Program-made: the position numbers and the translations under genes
The notes under the pieces: model-generated
The model's input: the letters and a program-made list of their open reading frames with translations, nothing else
The model's database searches: none
What the model was told of the DNA's origin: nothing
Shown here: piece after piece, positions 42,908-50,939 of the stretch
How positions within the stretch are numbered: position 1 is the first letter of the stretch
Layout: every line of letters starts with the position of its first letter
NCBI GenBank assembly: GCA_937949545.1
Contig: CALEDR010000028.1
Location: 18,488-82,487 of the forward strand
DNA: 64,000 nucleotides
From: an uncultured Phycisphaerae bacterium
GTDB lineage: Bacteria > Planctomycetota > Phycisphaerae > Sedimentisphaerales > Anaerohalosphaeraceae
Reading direction: 5' to 3'

Positions 42908-43875
42908 GCAGTGACTCGCTGACCGCTTTTCAAAAAGACTTGCTGGCCGTCCTCGAAGGGGGCATTGAGGTCATCACAGAACCGTATCATTCGATTGGTC
43001 AGCGATTGGGATGTTCTGTGCAGCAGATTCTGGAGGACATTGACCAGCTCAAAGAGCGGGGAATTATCCGCCGGTTTCAAGGGCAGCTCGATTATCGTTT
43101 GTTGGGCAGAACGGCTTGTCTGGTGACGGCCTCAGTGCCGCCTGAGCGAATGGAACAAGTCAACGCTGCCGTCCGGGATCTGCCGGGGGTGTCTCATCAG
43201 TATCTGCGGGACCATTTGTTTAATCTCTGGTTTACGCTGCAGGCGGAGTCGAAAGAACAGATTCAGCAAATACTGGACGCCTTGTCCAGTCGGTGCGGTC
43301 TTGTTTTTTCTGCGCTGCCGGCTATCCGGACATTCAAACTTCAGGTGCGGTTTCTGGCGGCCCCGCCGGCTGATGAAAGAGCGGATAGTGCTTTGAAACC
43401 ATCAGAACCGGTGAATCTGAACGAGCGGCAAAAACGGGTTCTGATGTTTCTGCAGGAGGACTTTCCGGTTGTTCCGCGTCCGTTCGCCCAGTGCTCTGGT
43501 ATGGCGGAAATGGATTGTCTGGGCGAGGTTCAGGGGCTGATGCACAAGGGGGTTTTAAAAAGAGTCGCCGCCGTGCTGAATCATTATCGGCTCGGTTTTG
43601 CTGTCAATGCGATGATTTGTGCGCAGGTTCCGGAAGACCGAATTGAAGCCGCTGGTGCCGCACTGGCTTTGTTCCGTCAAGTGAGCCACTGTTATCAGCG
43701 GCGGACCTTTCCAGGCTGGCCGTATAATCTGTTTGCGATGGTACACTGCCGCAGTGAGGAGGAGCTGAACGGCTGGGTGGAGCAGGCACAAAGGGCGGCG
43801 GGGCTGGGCGATTGGGTGATATTAAGGACTGTTCGTGAAATAAAAAAAGAACCCGTCCGGCTTGATTTTGCCTGA
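42904..43875 (+). CDS. ahbAB: Siroheme decarboxylase, AhbA-AhbB fusion
   Basis: 323 residues from ATG 42904, overlapping ahbD by 4 nt. Two AsnC/Lrp-type halves are visible. Residues ~1-155 resemble AhbA (winged helix around HSIGQRLGCSVQQILEDID, then SHQYLRDHLFNLWFTL). After a linker rich in Ala/Asp/Pro, residues ~175-323 resemble AhbB (HTH from NERQKRVLMFLQ, then SHCYQRRTFPGWPYNLFAMV with the substrate-binding histidine). AhbA and AhbB normally are separate subunits of ~150-170 residues that convert siroheme to 12,18-didecarboxysiroheme; here one chain carries both. Last gene of the operon, directly before a terminator. Confidence 0.88.
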   Translation: MSSDSLTAFQKDLLAVLEGGIEVITEPYHSIGQRLGCSVQQILEDIDQLKERGIIRRFQGQLDYRLLGRTACLVTASVPPERMEQVNAAVRDLPGVSHQYLRDHLFNLWFTLQAESKEQIQQILDALSSRCGLVFSALPAIRTFKLQVRFLAAPPADERADSALKPSEPVNLNERQKRVLMFLQEDFPVVPRPFAQCSGMAEMDCLGEVQGLMHKGVLKRVAAVLNHYRLGFAVNAMICAQVPEDRIEAAGAALALFRQVSHCYQRRTFPGWPYNLFAMVHCRSEEELNGWVEQAQRAAGLGDWVILRTVREIKKEPVRLDFA

Positions 43876-43890
43876 CGGGTTCCTGTTTTT
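43849..43890. terminator. Bidirectional terminator between the heme operon and the acetylesterase gene
   Basis: Perfect 9-bp stem GAACCCGTC / GACGGGTTC (43849-43857 and 43874-43882). Downstream T-tract on the plus strand and seven T on the minus strand. The 5' arm lies inside the last codons of ahbAB; on the minus strand it follows the acetylesterase stop by about 20 nt. Confidence 0.9.
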
Positions 43891-43904
43891 GTTCGAGATG
43901 GGAA

Positions 43905-45860
43905 TTACCAGTTGTCTGTTCGGAAGGAAGAGGCGGGCAGTCCTTCTTTATTGAACAGATTCGGCTGGGCGGAATTGGTAAATCCATAGCGAACAGCAAC
44001 GGGCTTCGGCACATCCGGGCTGGAAACCACCACGGTATCTCCTTCAATGACAGCCGCAGCCGGCACGAATTTGCGGTCTTCACCGGCAATGGTGAAATGA
44101 GTCAGCGGGCCGCCCTTAGCCGTAAGCCCTGATCCGACATGGTCAAAGAACAGACGGATTTTATTGCCTTCAATTTTCATTTCCCGATAAAGCGGTCCTG
44201 AATAGACCAGATTTTCGCGGCCGTATGTCTTGGCCAGTGCCCACAAAGCCAGCCGTTTGGCGACATCCAGTTTGTTGGTGGGATGGATATCCTTCGGATT
44301 GCCGATGTCCATCGTCACGGCCATGCCGCTGTTGTTTAAGAGAGATAAAATGTGAAACTGGGCTTCACGCAGAAGGGCGCTCATCGGGTCATCCGGGTTG
44401 CCGTAGTCATAAGGGGCAATTTGTACATAATAGAATGGGAAGCCGCCTCGGCCCCATTTCTTTCGCCAGTCCTGCACCATGGCGGGCAGGAGACGCTTGT
44501 ACTGTTCAGCCCGGCCGCAGTTGGATTCTCCCTGATACCACAGGGCTCCTCGGACTCCATAAGGAATCAGGGGGGCAATCATCGCATTATACAGCACTGT
44601 CGGCAGGTTCTGGTCCAGCGGCCGCAGGTCCATATAGCCGGGCAGGTCATTGTAGGAGATGCTGAGCTTGTATTTCCATTCTCCAGCCAGCGAAACGGCT
44701 TTGTTCGGCTCATCCTTCGGGTAAATCCGCACCTGCTCAGGCCGGCCGTACAGTCCGCCGCCGCCCATATGGTCCCAGATACGAATGGCCAGCAGATTTT
44801 TGCCCACCCGCGCTGTGCCCGGTCGAATGACATAATGGCGATGGATGTTGTAAAAATCGGTCTGGCCGATTTTTACGCCGTTCAGCCAGGTAATGTCCGC
44901 ATCATCAATCGGCCCCAGTTCCAGCACCAGTTCCTTTTGGCCCCAGTCGGCCGGCAGGGTGAAAGTGTACCGATTCCAGACGATTCCATCCAGTTTATCC
45001 AGACCGTCCTGATTCCACAGGCCCGGTACAGGCATCGTTTTCCAGCTGCTGTCGTCATACGATTCCGAATACCATTGTCCGGGCAGACCGGGTTCCTTTT
45101 GGATGATTTGTTCGTTCCAGTCCTGCTGGAGTTGGCGAATCTGGGCACCGGTAAGCACGGGACGCTTGATTTGGTCCAGTTCTTTGAGTTGCGGCTCGAA
45201 TTCCGGGAAGGCCTGAATGACATCCCGGCTTGTCCAAGCTTCGGCGGGGGTTCCGCCCCAATAGGTTCCGATCATTCCGACGGGTACTTGGAGTTCATCG
45301 CAGAGGATGCGGGAAAACAAATACCCGATGGCGGAAAAGGGAGCAGCCGTCTCCGGCGAACAGACCTTCCACTGTCCGCTGCAGTCGGGCAGTGGGGCGG
45401 GAGCGGTGGCTTTGTCTACCTGGAAGAGCCGGATTTGAGGATATTTGGCAGCAGCGGATAGTTCGGATTCGGCGTTGTCGATTCTCGACGTGGGCCATTC
45501 CATATTGGATTGACCCGAACAGAACCATACTTCCCCAATCAGAATATTCTGAAGGGTGATTTTGTTTTTGCCCTGAATGGTCAGGGTATAGGGACCGCCG
45601 GCATCCGGGGTTTTGAGCATCACTTTCCAAGCTCCGTCCGGACCGGCCTTTACAGTCTGGCTGACTTGAACCTCCGGCTGCCAGGTGTGGGTGATGGTAA
45701 TCGACTCATCCGGGTCCGCCCAGCCCCAAATGGAGACTTCACTGTTGCGCTGAAGAACCATGTTGTCAGAAAGAATTGCCGGCAGACGAACATCGGCTGA
45801 ACAGAAATTTGCCAAAACGGCCGCCATCAAAATCCATTTCAACATTTTCTTTGTTTTCAT
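43905..45860 (-). CDS. Secreted sialate O-acetylesterase-like enzyme (SASA/SGNH domain)
   Basis: 651 residues with signal peptide (MLKWILMAAVLANFCSA) and a clear AAAGGAG SD. The N-terminus DVRLPAILSDNMVLQRNSEV is typical of bacterial SIAE. VWFCSGQSNMEWP holds the nucleophile Ser. GTYWGGTPAEAW and LWYQGESNCGRAEQY are family blocks, and DIHPTNK provides the Asp-His pair. A galactose-binding-like jelly roll is inserted around residues 270-400 (WNRYTFTLPADWG, LAIRIWDHMGGGG). It removes acetyl esters from sialic acid or plant polysaccharides; acetylated xyloglucan or xylan is a reasonable inference beside the GH31/GH74 genes. Confidence 0.88.
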   Translation of the reverse strand: MKTKKMLKWILMAAVLANFCSADVRLPAILSDNMVLQRNSEVSIWGWADPDESITITHTWQPEVQVSQTVKAGPDGAWKVMLKTPDAGGPYTLTIQGKNKITLQNILIGEVWFCSGQSNMEWPTSRIDNAESELSAAAKYPQIRLFQVDKATAPAPLPDCSGQWKVCSPETAAPFSAIGYLFSRILCDELQVPVGMIGTYWGGTPAEAWTSRDVIQAFPEFEPQLKELDQIKRPVLTGAQIRQLQQDWNEQIIQKEPGLPGQWYSESYDDSSWKTMPVPGLWNQDGLDKLDGIVWNRYTFTLPADWGQKELVLELGPIDDADITWLNGVKIGQTDFYNIHRHYVIRPGTARVGKNLLAIRIWDHMGGGGLYGRPEQVRIYPKDEPNKAVSLAGEWKYKLSISYNDLPGYMDLRPLDQNLPTVLYNAMIAPLIPYGVRGALWYQGESNCGRAEQYKRLLPAMVQDWRKKWGRGGFPFYYVQIAPYDYGNPDDPMSALLREAQFHILSLLNNSGMAVTMDIGNPKDIHPTNKLDVAKRLALWALAKTYGRENLVYSGPLYREMKIEGNKIRLFFDHVGSGLTAKGGPLTHFTIAGEDRKFVPAAAVIEGDTVVVSSPDVPKPVAVRYGFTNSAQPNLFNKEGLPASSFRTDNW

Positions 45861-46034
45861 AAGGAGTCTCCTTTGTTAAAACAGGAAAATTTGTTTGGCG
45901 GAACCTCATTCTACTTTGTCCAAAAACGTGTATCAAGAAAATATTTACAGGGCGATTGTGTGAATCCTTCTTGAAGAATCAGGACAGCTGCTGTAAAGTG
46001 TTGCCAGTCTTGCTTGAGCGAAAGGAAACCGTTT

Positions 46035-47024
46035 ATGAAATGGCGTCAGACTGCGGTTTATTTGATTCTCGGCCTGTCGGCTGTGCTTTTCATTTCCGGT
46101 GTTGTTCGTAAAATCAATCTCATGCGGCAGAGGGCGTCCATTTCCAAAACGATTGCCGTTATTCCCAAAGGAACGGCTTCAATGTGGTGGGAGGTTGTGC
46201 GGCAGGGGGCCGCCAAATCCGCTCAGGAACGCGGCTATCTGATTTCCTGGACAGGTCCGGAACAGGAAAGCGACCGGGAAAAGCAAATCCAGGCGGTTGA
46301 GGACGCCATTGTGAAAAATGTTGTTGGGATTGTTCTGGGGCCCAATGACGCCAAGGCCCTGGCTCGTCCCGTACAAAAAATCAAAGCCGCCGGTATTCCC
46401 TGTGTCATTATTGACTCGGCGGTGGAGGCCGACCCGGCGGATTATGTGTCGTTTGTGGCTACTGATAATTATCTGGGCGGAGCCAAGGCCGCCCGTCGGC
46501 TGGCGCAGGCGTGCGGCGGAAAAGGCAAAGTGATTTTGACGAAATTTATACAAAACTCTGCCTCTACCGATGCCCGTGCACAGGGCTTTCGAGAGACCCT
46601 GGCCCGCGAATTCCCGCAAATGCAGATTGCTGCTGAGCAGTACACACTCGGCACGGTGGAAGATTCCCGCCAGAAGACGGTGGACATGCTGATGCGCAAC
46701 GCGGATGTCGTCGGTCTTTTTGCCGTCAATCAGCCGACAACAGTGGGGGCCTATAAGGCGCTGCAGAACCAAAATCTGCTCGGCAAGGTGAAAATGGTCG
46801 GCTTTGATTCGGACCCGGTGGTGCTGGAAGGGATTGAAAAAGGAGGGGTCGAGGCCCTTGTCGTGCAGAACCCCTTTGCGATTGGATACGAAGGGGTTCG
46901 AATTCTGATTGAGGCCGTGGAAGGAAAAACCGTTCCGAAAGAGGTTCCGATTGACAGCATGATTGTCGAGCGGGAGAATCTCGAAGAGATGAAGCAGAAA
47001 TTTCCGGCGGCCTTGGGATTGTAA
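46035..47024 (+). CDS. Sugar-binding protein of a ribose-type ABC importer
   Basis: 329 residues from ATG 46035 (AAAGGAAA SD); the TTG at 46014 would only add a tail. An N-terminal hydrophobic segment (VYLILGLSAVLFISGVV) acts as signal or membrane anchor; no lipobox Cys is seen. The rest is a periplasmic-binding-protein type I fold like RbsB: KTIAVIPKGTASMWWEVVRQ, GIVLGPNDAKALARPV, VATDNYLGGAKAARRL and MVGFDSDPVVLEGI. It delivers a monosaccharide to the ATPase and permease encoded next. The exact sugar cannot be read from the sequence. Confidence 0.9.
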   Translation: MKWRQTAVYLILGLSAVLFISGVVRKINLMRQRASISKTIAVIPKGTASMWWEVVRQGAAKSAQERGYLISWTGPEQESDREKQIQAVEDAIVKNVVGIVLGPNDAKALARPVQKIKAAGIPCVIIDSAVEADPADYVSFVATDNYLGGAKAARRLAQACGGKGKVILTKFIQNSASTDARAQGFRETLAREFPQMQIAAEQYTLGTVEDSRQKTVDMLMRNADVVGLFAVNQPTTVGAYKALQNQNLLGKVKMVGFDSDPVVLEGIEKGGVEALVVQNPFAIGYEGVRILIEAVEGKTVPKEVPIDSMIVERENLEEMKQKFPAALGL

Positions 47025-47035
47025 GGAGGCGGCGT

Positions 47036-48535
47036 TTGACGGGCGAACTGCAAATGCGGAATATCGTCAAGACCTTCGGCCCGGTCAAGGCCCTGCAGGG
47101 AGTGACCTTTACCGCTCGGCCGGGCACGGTTCACGCCCTATGCGGGGAAAACGGCGCCGGCAAATCCACGCTGATGAAGATTCTGGCCGGCGTGTTTGAG
47201 CCCGATGCAGGGGAGATTTATCTGGATGGACAAAAGCGAACCTTCCGCGGCCCCCGGGATGCCTTAGAGGCCGGAATCTCGATGCTCTATCAGGAACTGG
47301 ACCTGGCGGAAGACCTCACGGTGACGGAAAATCTTTTTTTAGGGCGTGAAATCCGCGGGCGCATTCCGTTCATTCTGAATCGAAAGGCGATGATAGACCA
47401 AACGGTTCAGCAATGCCGGCTCTATGGATTTGACCTGAATCCGCTGGCTCCCGTTCGGACCCTGACGACCGGACAGTGCCAGATTGTTGAACTGCTGAAA
47501 GCACTGATGCGAAAGGCAAGAATTTTTGTGATGGATGAACCGACTTCCTCGCTGACGGAGGCTGAAGCCCAGCGGCTGTTTGAGATTATCCGCCGTCTTC
47601 GCGGACTGGGAATGACGATTATCTATATTTCTCATCGGATGGAAGAGGTGGCTCGTCTGGCCGATGAGATTACCGTTCTGCGGGATGGTGCCGTTGCGGC
47701 CTCGGCTCCGGCATCTGAGATGGATATTCCGACGGTGGTCCGGCACATGGTCGGTCGGGAGCTGAAGGACTACTATCCGGCCCGCCGTTCGAACCCCGGG
47801 GCGGTGCTTTTTGAGGCGGACAATCTGAAAACGGCGGAGGGAATTGAGGGAATTTCCTTTGCCGTGCGGGCCGGCGAGATAGTCGGAATGGCCGGGCTGG
47901 TCGGGGCCGGACGCACGGAGACAGCCCGCGCCGTGTTCGGGATTCAGCCGCTTTTGCAGGGAGCATTCCGCTGGCAGGGCAAACCGCTTGTGATTGCATC
48001 GCCCGCCGACGCCATTCGGCAGGGCATTGCCTATCTGACGGAAGACCGCAAACGCTCCGGGCTGTGCACCATTCTGCCGGCCGGCTGGAATATGACGCTG
48101 CCGAACTATCCCCGCATCGGAATGCGGTATCTGCTGCGTCTGCGGAAGGAGCAGACGGTCTGTGAAGAGTATGGACGAAAAGTATCTGTCCGATGGTCAT
48201 CGCCCAGTGTGCGAGCGGCGGATCTGTCCGGCGGCAACCAGCAGAAGCTGCTGATTGCCCGCTGGCTGATGGCCCAATCGCAGTTTTTGATTTTTGATGA
48301 ACCTACCCGCGGAATTGATGTGGGGGCCAAACGGGAAGTGTATCAAATGCTGGCGGACCTGGCCGAGCAGGGGAAGGCCATCCTGATGATTTCATCTGAG
48401 CTGCCGGAGCTGTTCGGCCTTTGCGACCGCATTTTGGTGATGCGCCGCGGGCGTCTTGTGGCCGACCTGGAAACCCGGAAAACCACCCCGGAAGAAGTAA
48501 TGCACTATGCCGCCGTGGAGGAACCCAGACGATGA
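47036..48535 (+). CDS. Ribose-type sugar ABC transporter ATPase (two nucleotide-binding domains)
   Basis: 499 residues, starting at TTG 47036 with AAGGAGG 7-8 nt upstream. First domain: Walker A GENGAGKSTLMKILAG, signature-like LTTGQCQIVELL, Walker B IFVMDEPTSSL. Second domain: degenerate Walker A LVGAGRTETARAVFG (normal for RbsA/XylG types), signature LSGGNQQKLLIARWL, Walker B FLIFDEPTRGIDVG. It drives sugar uptake with the flanking binding protein and permease. The end overlaps the permease start by ATGA. Confidence 0.93.
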   Translation: MTGELQMRNIVKTFGPVKALQGVTFTARPGTVHALCGENGAGKSTLMKILAGVFEPDAGEIYLDGQKRTFRGPRDALEAGISMLYQELDLAEDLTVTENLFLGREIRGRIPFILNRKAMIDQTVQQCRLYGFDLNPLAPVRTLTTGQCQIVELLKALMRKARIFVMDEPTSSLTEAEAQRLFEIIRRLRGLGMTIIYISHRMEEVARLADEITVLRDGAVAASAPASEMDIPTVVRHMVGRELKDYYPARRSNPGAVLFEADNLKTAEGIEGISFAVRAGEIVGMAGLVGAGRTETARAVFGIQPLLQGAFRWQGKPLVIASPADAIRQGIAYLTEDRKRSGLCTILPAGWNMTLPNYPRIGMRYLLRLRKEQTVCEEYGRKVSVRWSSPSVRAADLSGGNQQKLLIARWLMAQSQFLIFDEPTRGIDVGAKREVYQMLADLAEQGKAILMISSELPELFGLCDRILVMRRGRLVADLETRKTTPEEVMHYAAVEEPRR

Positions 48536-49512
48536 ATCGTTTTGCCAAACAGCTGCTGCCGTTTTGCTCGCTGATTTTTATCATTTCGCTCTGGAGTTTT
48601 CTGGAGCCGGATAACTTTCTGTCTTTCCGGAACTTCAGCAACGTTCTTCGCCGCTCCTCCATCAACGGCATTATGGCAGCGGGGATGACCTTTGTGATTA
48701 TTGCGGCCGGAATCGACCTGTCTGTCGGTTCGATGCTGGCTTTGTGTGGGATGGTCGGCTCGGCGGCGATGCTGTTTCTCAGCGGGGCTTCCTGGTCGCA
48801 GATTGCAGGGGGCAATTATGTCCCTCTGACGGCTTCGGCAATGTTCTGGGGCACGGTTATCGGGGTGCTGTTCGGCGCTTTGTGCGGCTGGGTCAACGGA
48901 ACGCTGATTACCCGGCTGAAACTGGCGCCTTTTATCGTCACGCTCGGCACGATGAGCATTTTCCGAGGAATTACCTATTTGATGAATGACGGCAAGCCGT
49001 TTGCCGTGTCCGATTATACCTTTCTGGACATCGGCACAATTGGACCGTTCCCTGCATCGGTTGTGATTTTGGTGCTGGTGCTTGCGGCGGCGGCCTTTCT
49101 TCTGAACTATACCCCCTTTGGACGGTATGTTTATGCGGTGGGGTCTAATCCGGAGACGGCATTCCATGTCGGCATTAACGTGCCGCGCATCTTGACGGTT
49201 ATTTACACTTTAACGGGTGCCTGTACCGGTCTGGCCGCGATGATTACCACCAGTCGGGCCAGCTCTGCTCAGCCCACAGCGGGCATTTCTCTTGAACTGG
49301 ATGTGATTGCCGCCGTGATTATCGGGGGCTGCTCTCCCAGCGGAGGACGGGGCACTCTGACCGGTACCATTATTGGAACGTTGCTGATCAGTTTCCTGCG
49401 GAACGGTCTGACGCTGCTGGATATTTCCACCAATGTTCAGCTGGTTGTGATTGGAGCGATTATCGTTCTGGCTGTGACGGCCGACCAGCTGGCGACCAAA
49501 CGCCAGTCCTGA
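48532..49512 (+). CDS. Ribose-type sugar ABC transporter permease
   Basis: 326 residues from ATG 48532 (4-nt overlap with the ATPase gene). About eight to ten transmembrane helices. IMAAGMTFVIIAAGIDLSVGSMLAL is the RbsC hallmark. NGTLITRLKLAPFIVTLGTMSIFRG and VIAAVIIGGCSPSGGRGT are further conserved cytoplasmic-loop blocks that contact the ATPase. It completes the three-gene importer. Confidence 0.93.
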   Translation: MNRFAKQLLPFCSLIFIISLWSFLEPDNFLSFRNFSNVLRRSSINGIMAAGMTFVIIAAGIDLSVGSMLALCGMVGSAAMLFLSGASWSQIAGGNYVPLTASAMFWGTVIGVLFGALCGWVNGTLITRLKLAPFIVTLGTMSIFRGITYLMNDGKPFAVSDYTFLDIGTIGPFPASVVILVLVLAAAAFLLNYTPFGRYVYAVGSNPETAFHVGINVPRILTVIYTLTGACTGLAAMITTSRASSAQPTAGISLELDVIAAVIIGGCSPSGGRGTLTGTIIGTLLISFLRNGLTLLDISTNVQLVVIGAIIVLAVTADQLATKRQS

Positions 49513-49661
49513 CAGGTGCATCTGCGGATTCAAACCTTTAAGTAACTATGAAAATCAGAAATTGTTTAATTTGGCAGCCCTGTTTTTTAAATCAACGTTT
49601 TTTGCTTGCGTTTTTGGGTGGTGAGGGTAGAGTTGAGGGGCAAAAACAGAAGGAAAGGGCG

Positions 49662-50828
49662 ATGAAAGAAGACCGGCCGACAACCCATTCCGAAGGCATT
49701 GAAAACTGGCTTCGGCTTCGTCATAGCGAAGGGGTCGGGCCGATTTTGTTTGGGCGTCTTCTGAAGCATTTCGGCACGTTTGACCGCATTTTCGGCGCTT
49801 CGGTTCAGTCACTCTGTCAGGTTGAGGGCATCGGCCCGCACACGGCCGAGCGAATCGCCCGCACGCGGGACCTCTTCGATGCACCAAAAGAAATACAGAC
49901 CGCCGAGGCACACGGTGTTCGGATTCTCCATTGGGACGACCCGGTCTATCCGCCTGCGCTGAAAGCTATTGATGACCCGCCGCCGGTGCTCTATGTCAAG
50001 GGCACGCTCCAGCGGAGCGACAGTCTGGCTGTTGCGATTGTCGGCAGCCGTCACTGTACCCATTACGGTGTTGAGCAGGCTGAACGATTTGCGCACCTGC
50101 TGGCCTCCGCGGGGTTGACCATTGTCAGCGGGCTGGCCCGCGGCATCGACAGCGCAGCACATCGCGGCGCTTTAAGCGCATCGGGCCGCACGATTGCCGT
50201 GCAGGGATGCGGACTGGCACACTGCTTTCCCACTGAGAACAAGAAACTGTTTGACAAAATTGCCGAAAACGGGGCGGTCCTGAGCGAACTGCCGATGACC
50301 TACGAGCCGCTTTCCGAGAACTTCCCCGGACGCAACCGCATCATTGCGGGTTTGTCGATGGGGGTTGTCATCGTAGAGGCCGCCCCCCGAAGCGGGGCTC
50401 TGATTACCGCCAAGGCCGCTCTTGCATACAACCGGGAGGTGATGGCCGTGCCCGGACGGATTGACAGCCCCACCAGCAAAGGCCCGCACGAACTGATTAA
50501 GCAGGGGGCACGGCTTGTGGACAGTGTGGAAGAAGTTATGGATGCGCTGGGAATTGTGGGGCAGGGGCTGAAAGAGCACGTTCAGAAAAAGGCCGAACAG
50601 ACCGTCCAAAAGGTGCAGACGACCCTTTTTGACATTTCTCAACTTAATCTGTCCGATTCTGAGCAAGCCGTTTTTACCGTTCTTGACAAAACCCCCATCC
50701 ATATTGAGGAAATCATTGCTTCTGTTGAAATGCCCGCCGGCCAGGTCCATGCCGCCCTCATCAGTCTTCAGCTCAAGGGTATCGTCAAGCAGCTGCCCGG
50801 CAGTGTATTTGTCAAAAGAGGGGGCTGA
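49662..50828 (+). CDS. dprA: DNA-processing protein DprA
   Basis: 388 residues from ATG 49662 (GGAAAGGG SD); the longer frame from 49548 starts in AT-rich non-conserved sequence. DprA loads RecA on incoming single-stranded DNA during natural transformation. N-terminal HhH-like segment (LCQVEGIGPHTAERIARTR, residues ~45-65). The Rossmann core contains VAIVGSRHCTHYGVEQAERF, IVSGLARGIDSAAHRGAL and LSENFPGRNRIIAGLSMGVVIVEA. A C-terminal winged helix of DprA type follows (~320-388). It stands alone between the sugar importer and the GH31 gene. Confidence 0.95.
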   Translation: MKEDRPTTHSEGIENWLRLRHSEGVGPILFGRLLKHFGTFDRIFGASVQSLCQVEGIGPHTAERIARTRDLFDAPKEIQTAEAHGVRILHWDDPVYPPALKAIDDPPPVLYVKGTLQRSDSLAVAIVGSRHCTHYGVEQAERFAHLLASAGLTIVSGLARGIDSAAHRGALSASGRTIAVQGCGLAHCFPTENKKLFDKIAENGAVLSELPMTYEPLSENFPGRNRIIAGLSMGVVIVEAAPRSGALITAKAALAYNREVMAVPGRIDSPTSKGPHELIKQGARLVDSVEEVMDALGIVGQGLKEHVQKKAEQTVQKVQTTLFDISQLNLSDSEQAVFTVLDKTPIHIEEIIASVEMPAGQVHAALISLQLKGIVKQLPGSVFVKRGG

Positions 50829-50939
50829 CATCCCGCTGCTGTTTTGAAAAATCTTTTTTCTTTTCCGGAAAACTACCGAATTGTCCTGTTTTGCGCCATA
50901 TCTGTAAGAAGGCCTTGTCAAAACGAAAGGAGACAAAAG

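Noticed and set aside
45861..46034. Operator for a sugar-responsive regulator (TTCTTGAAGAA palindrome near 45970)
   Set aside because: An 11-bp palindrome is too weak alone, and no regulator gene is nearby.
49548..49661. N-terminal extension of DprA
   Set aside because: Starts in AT-rich intergenic sequence without SD and without similarity to DprA N-termini.
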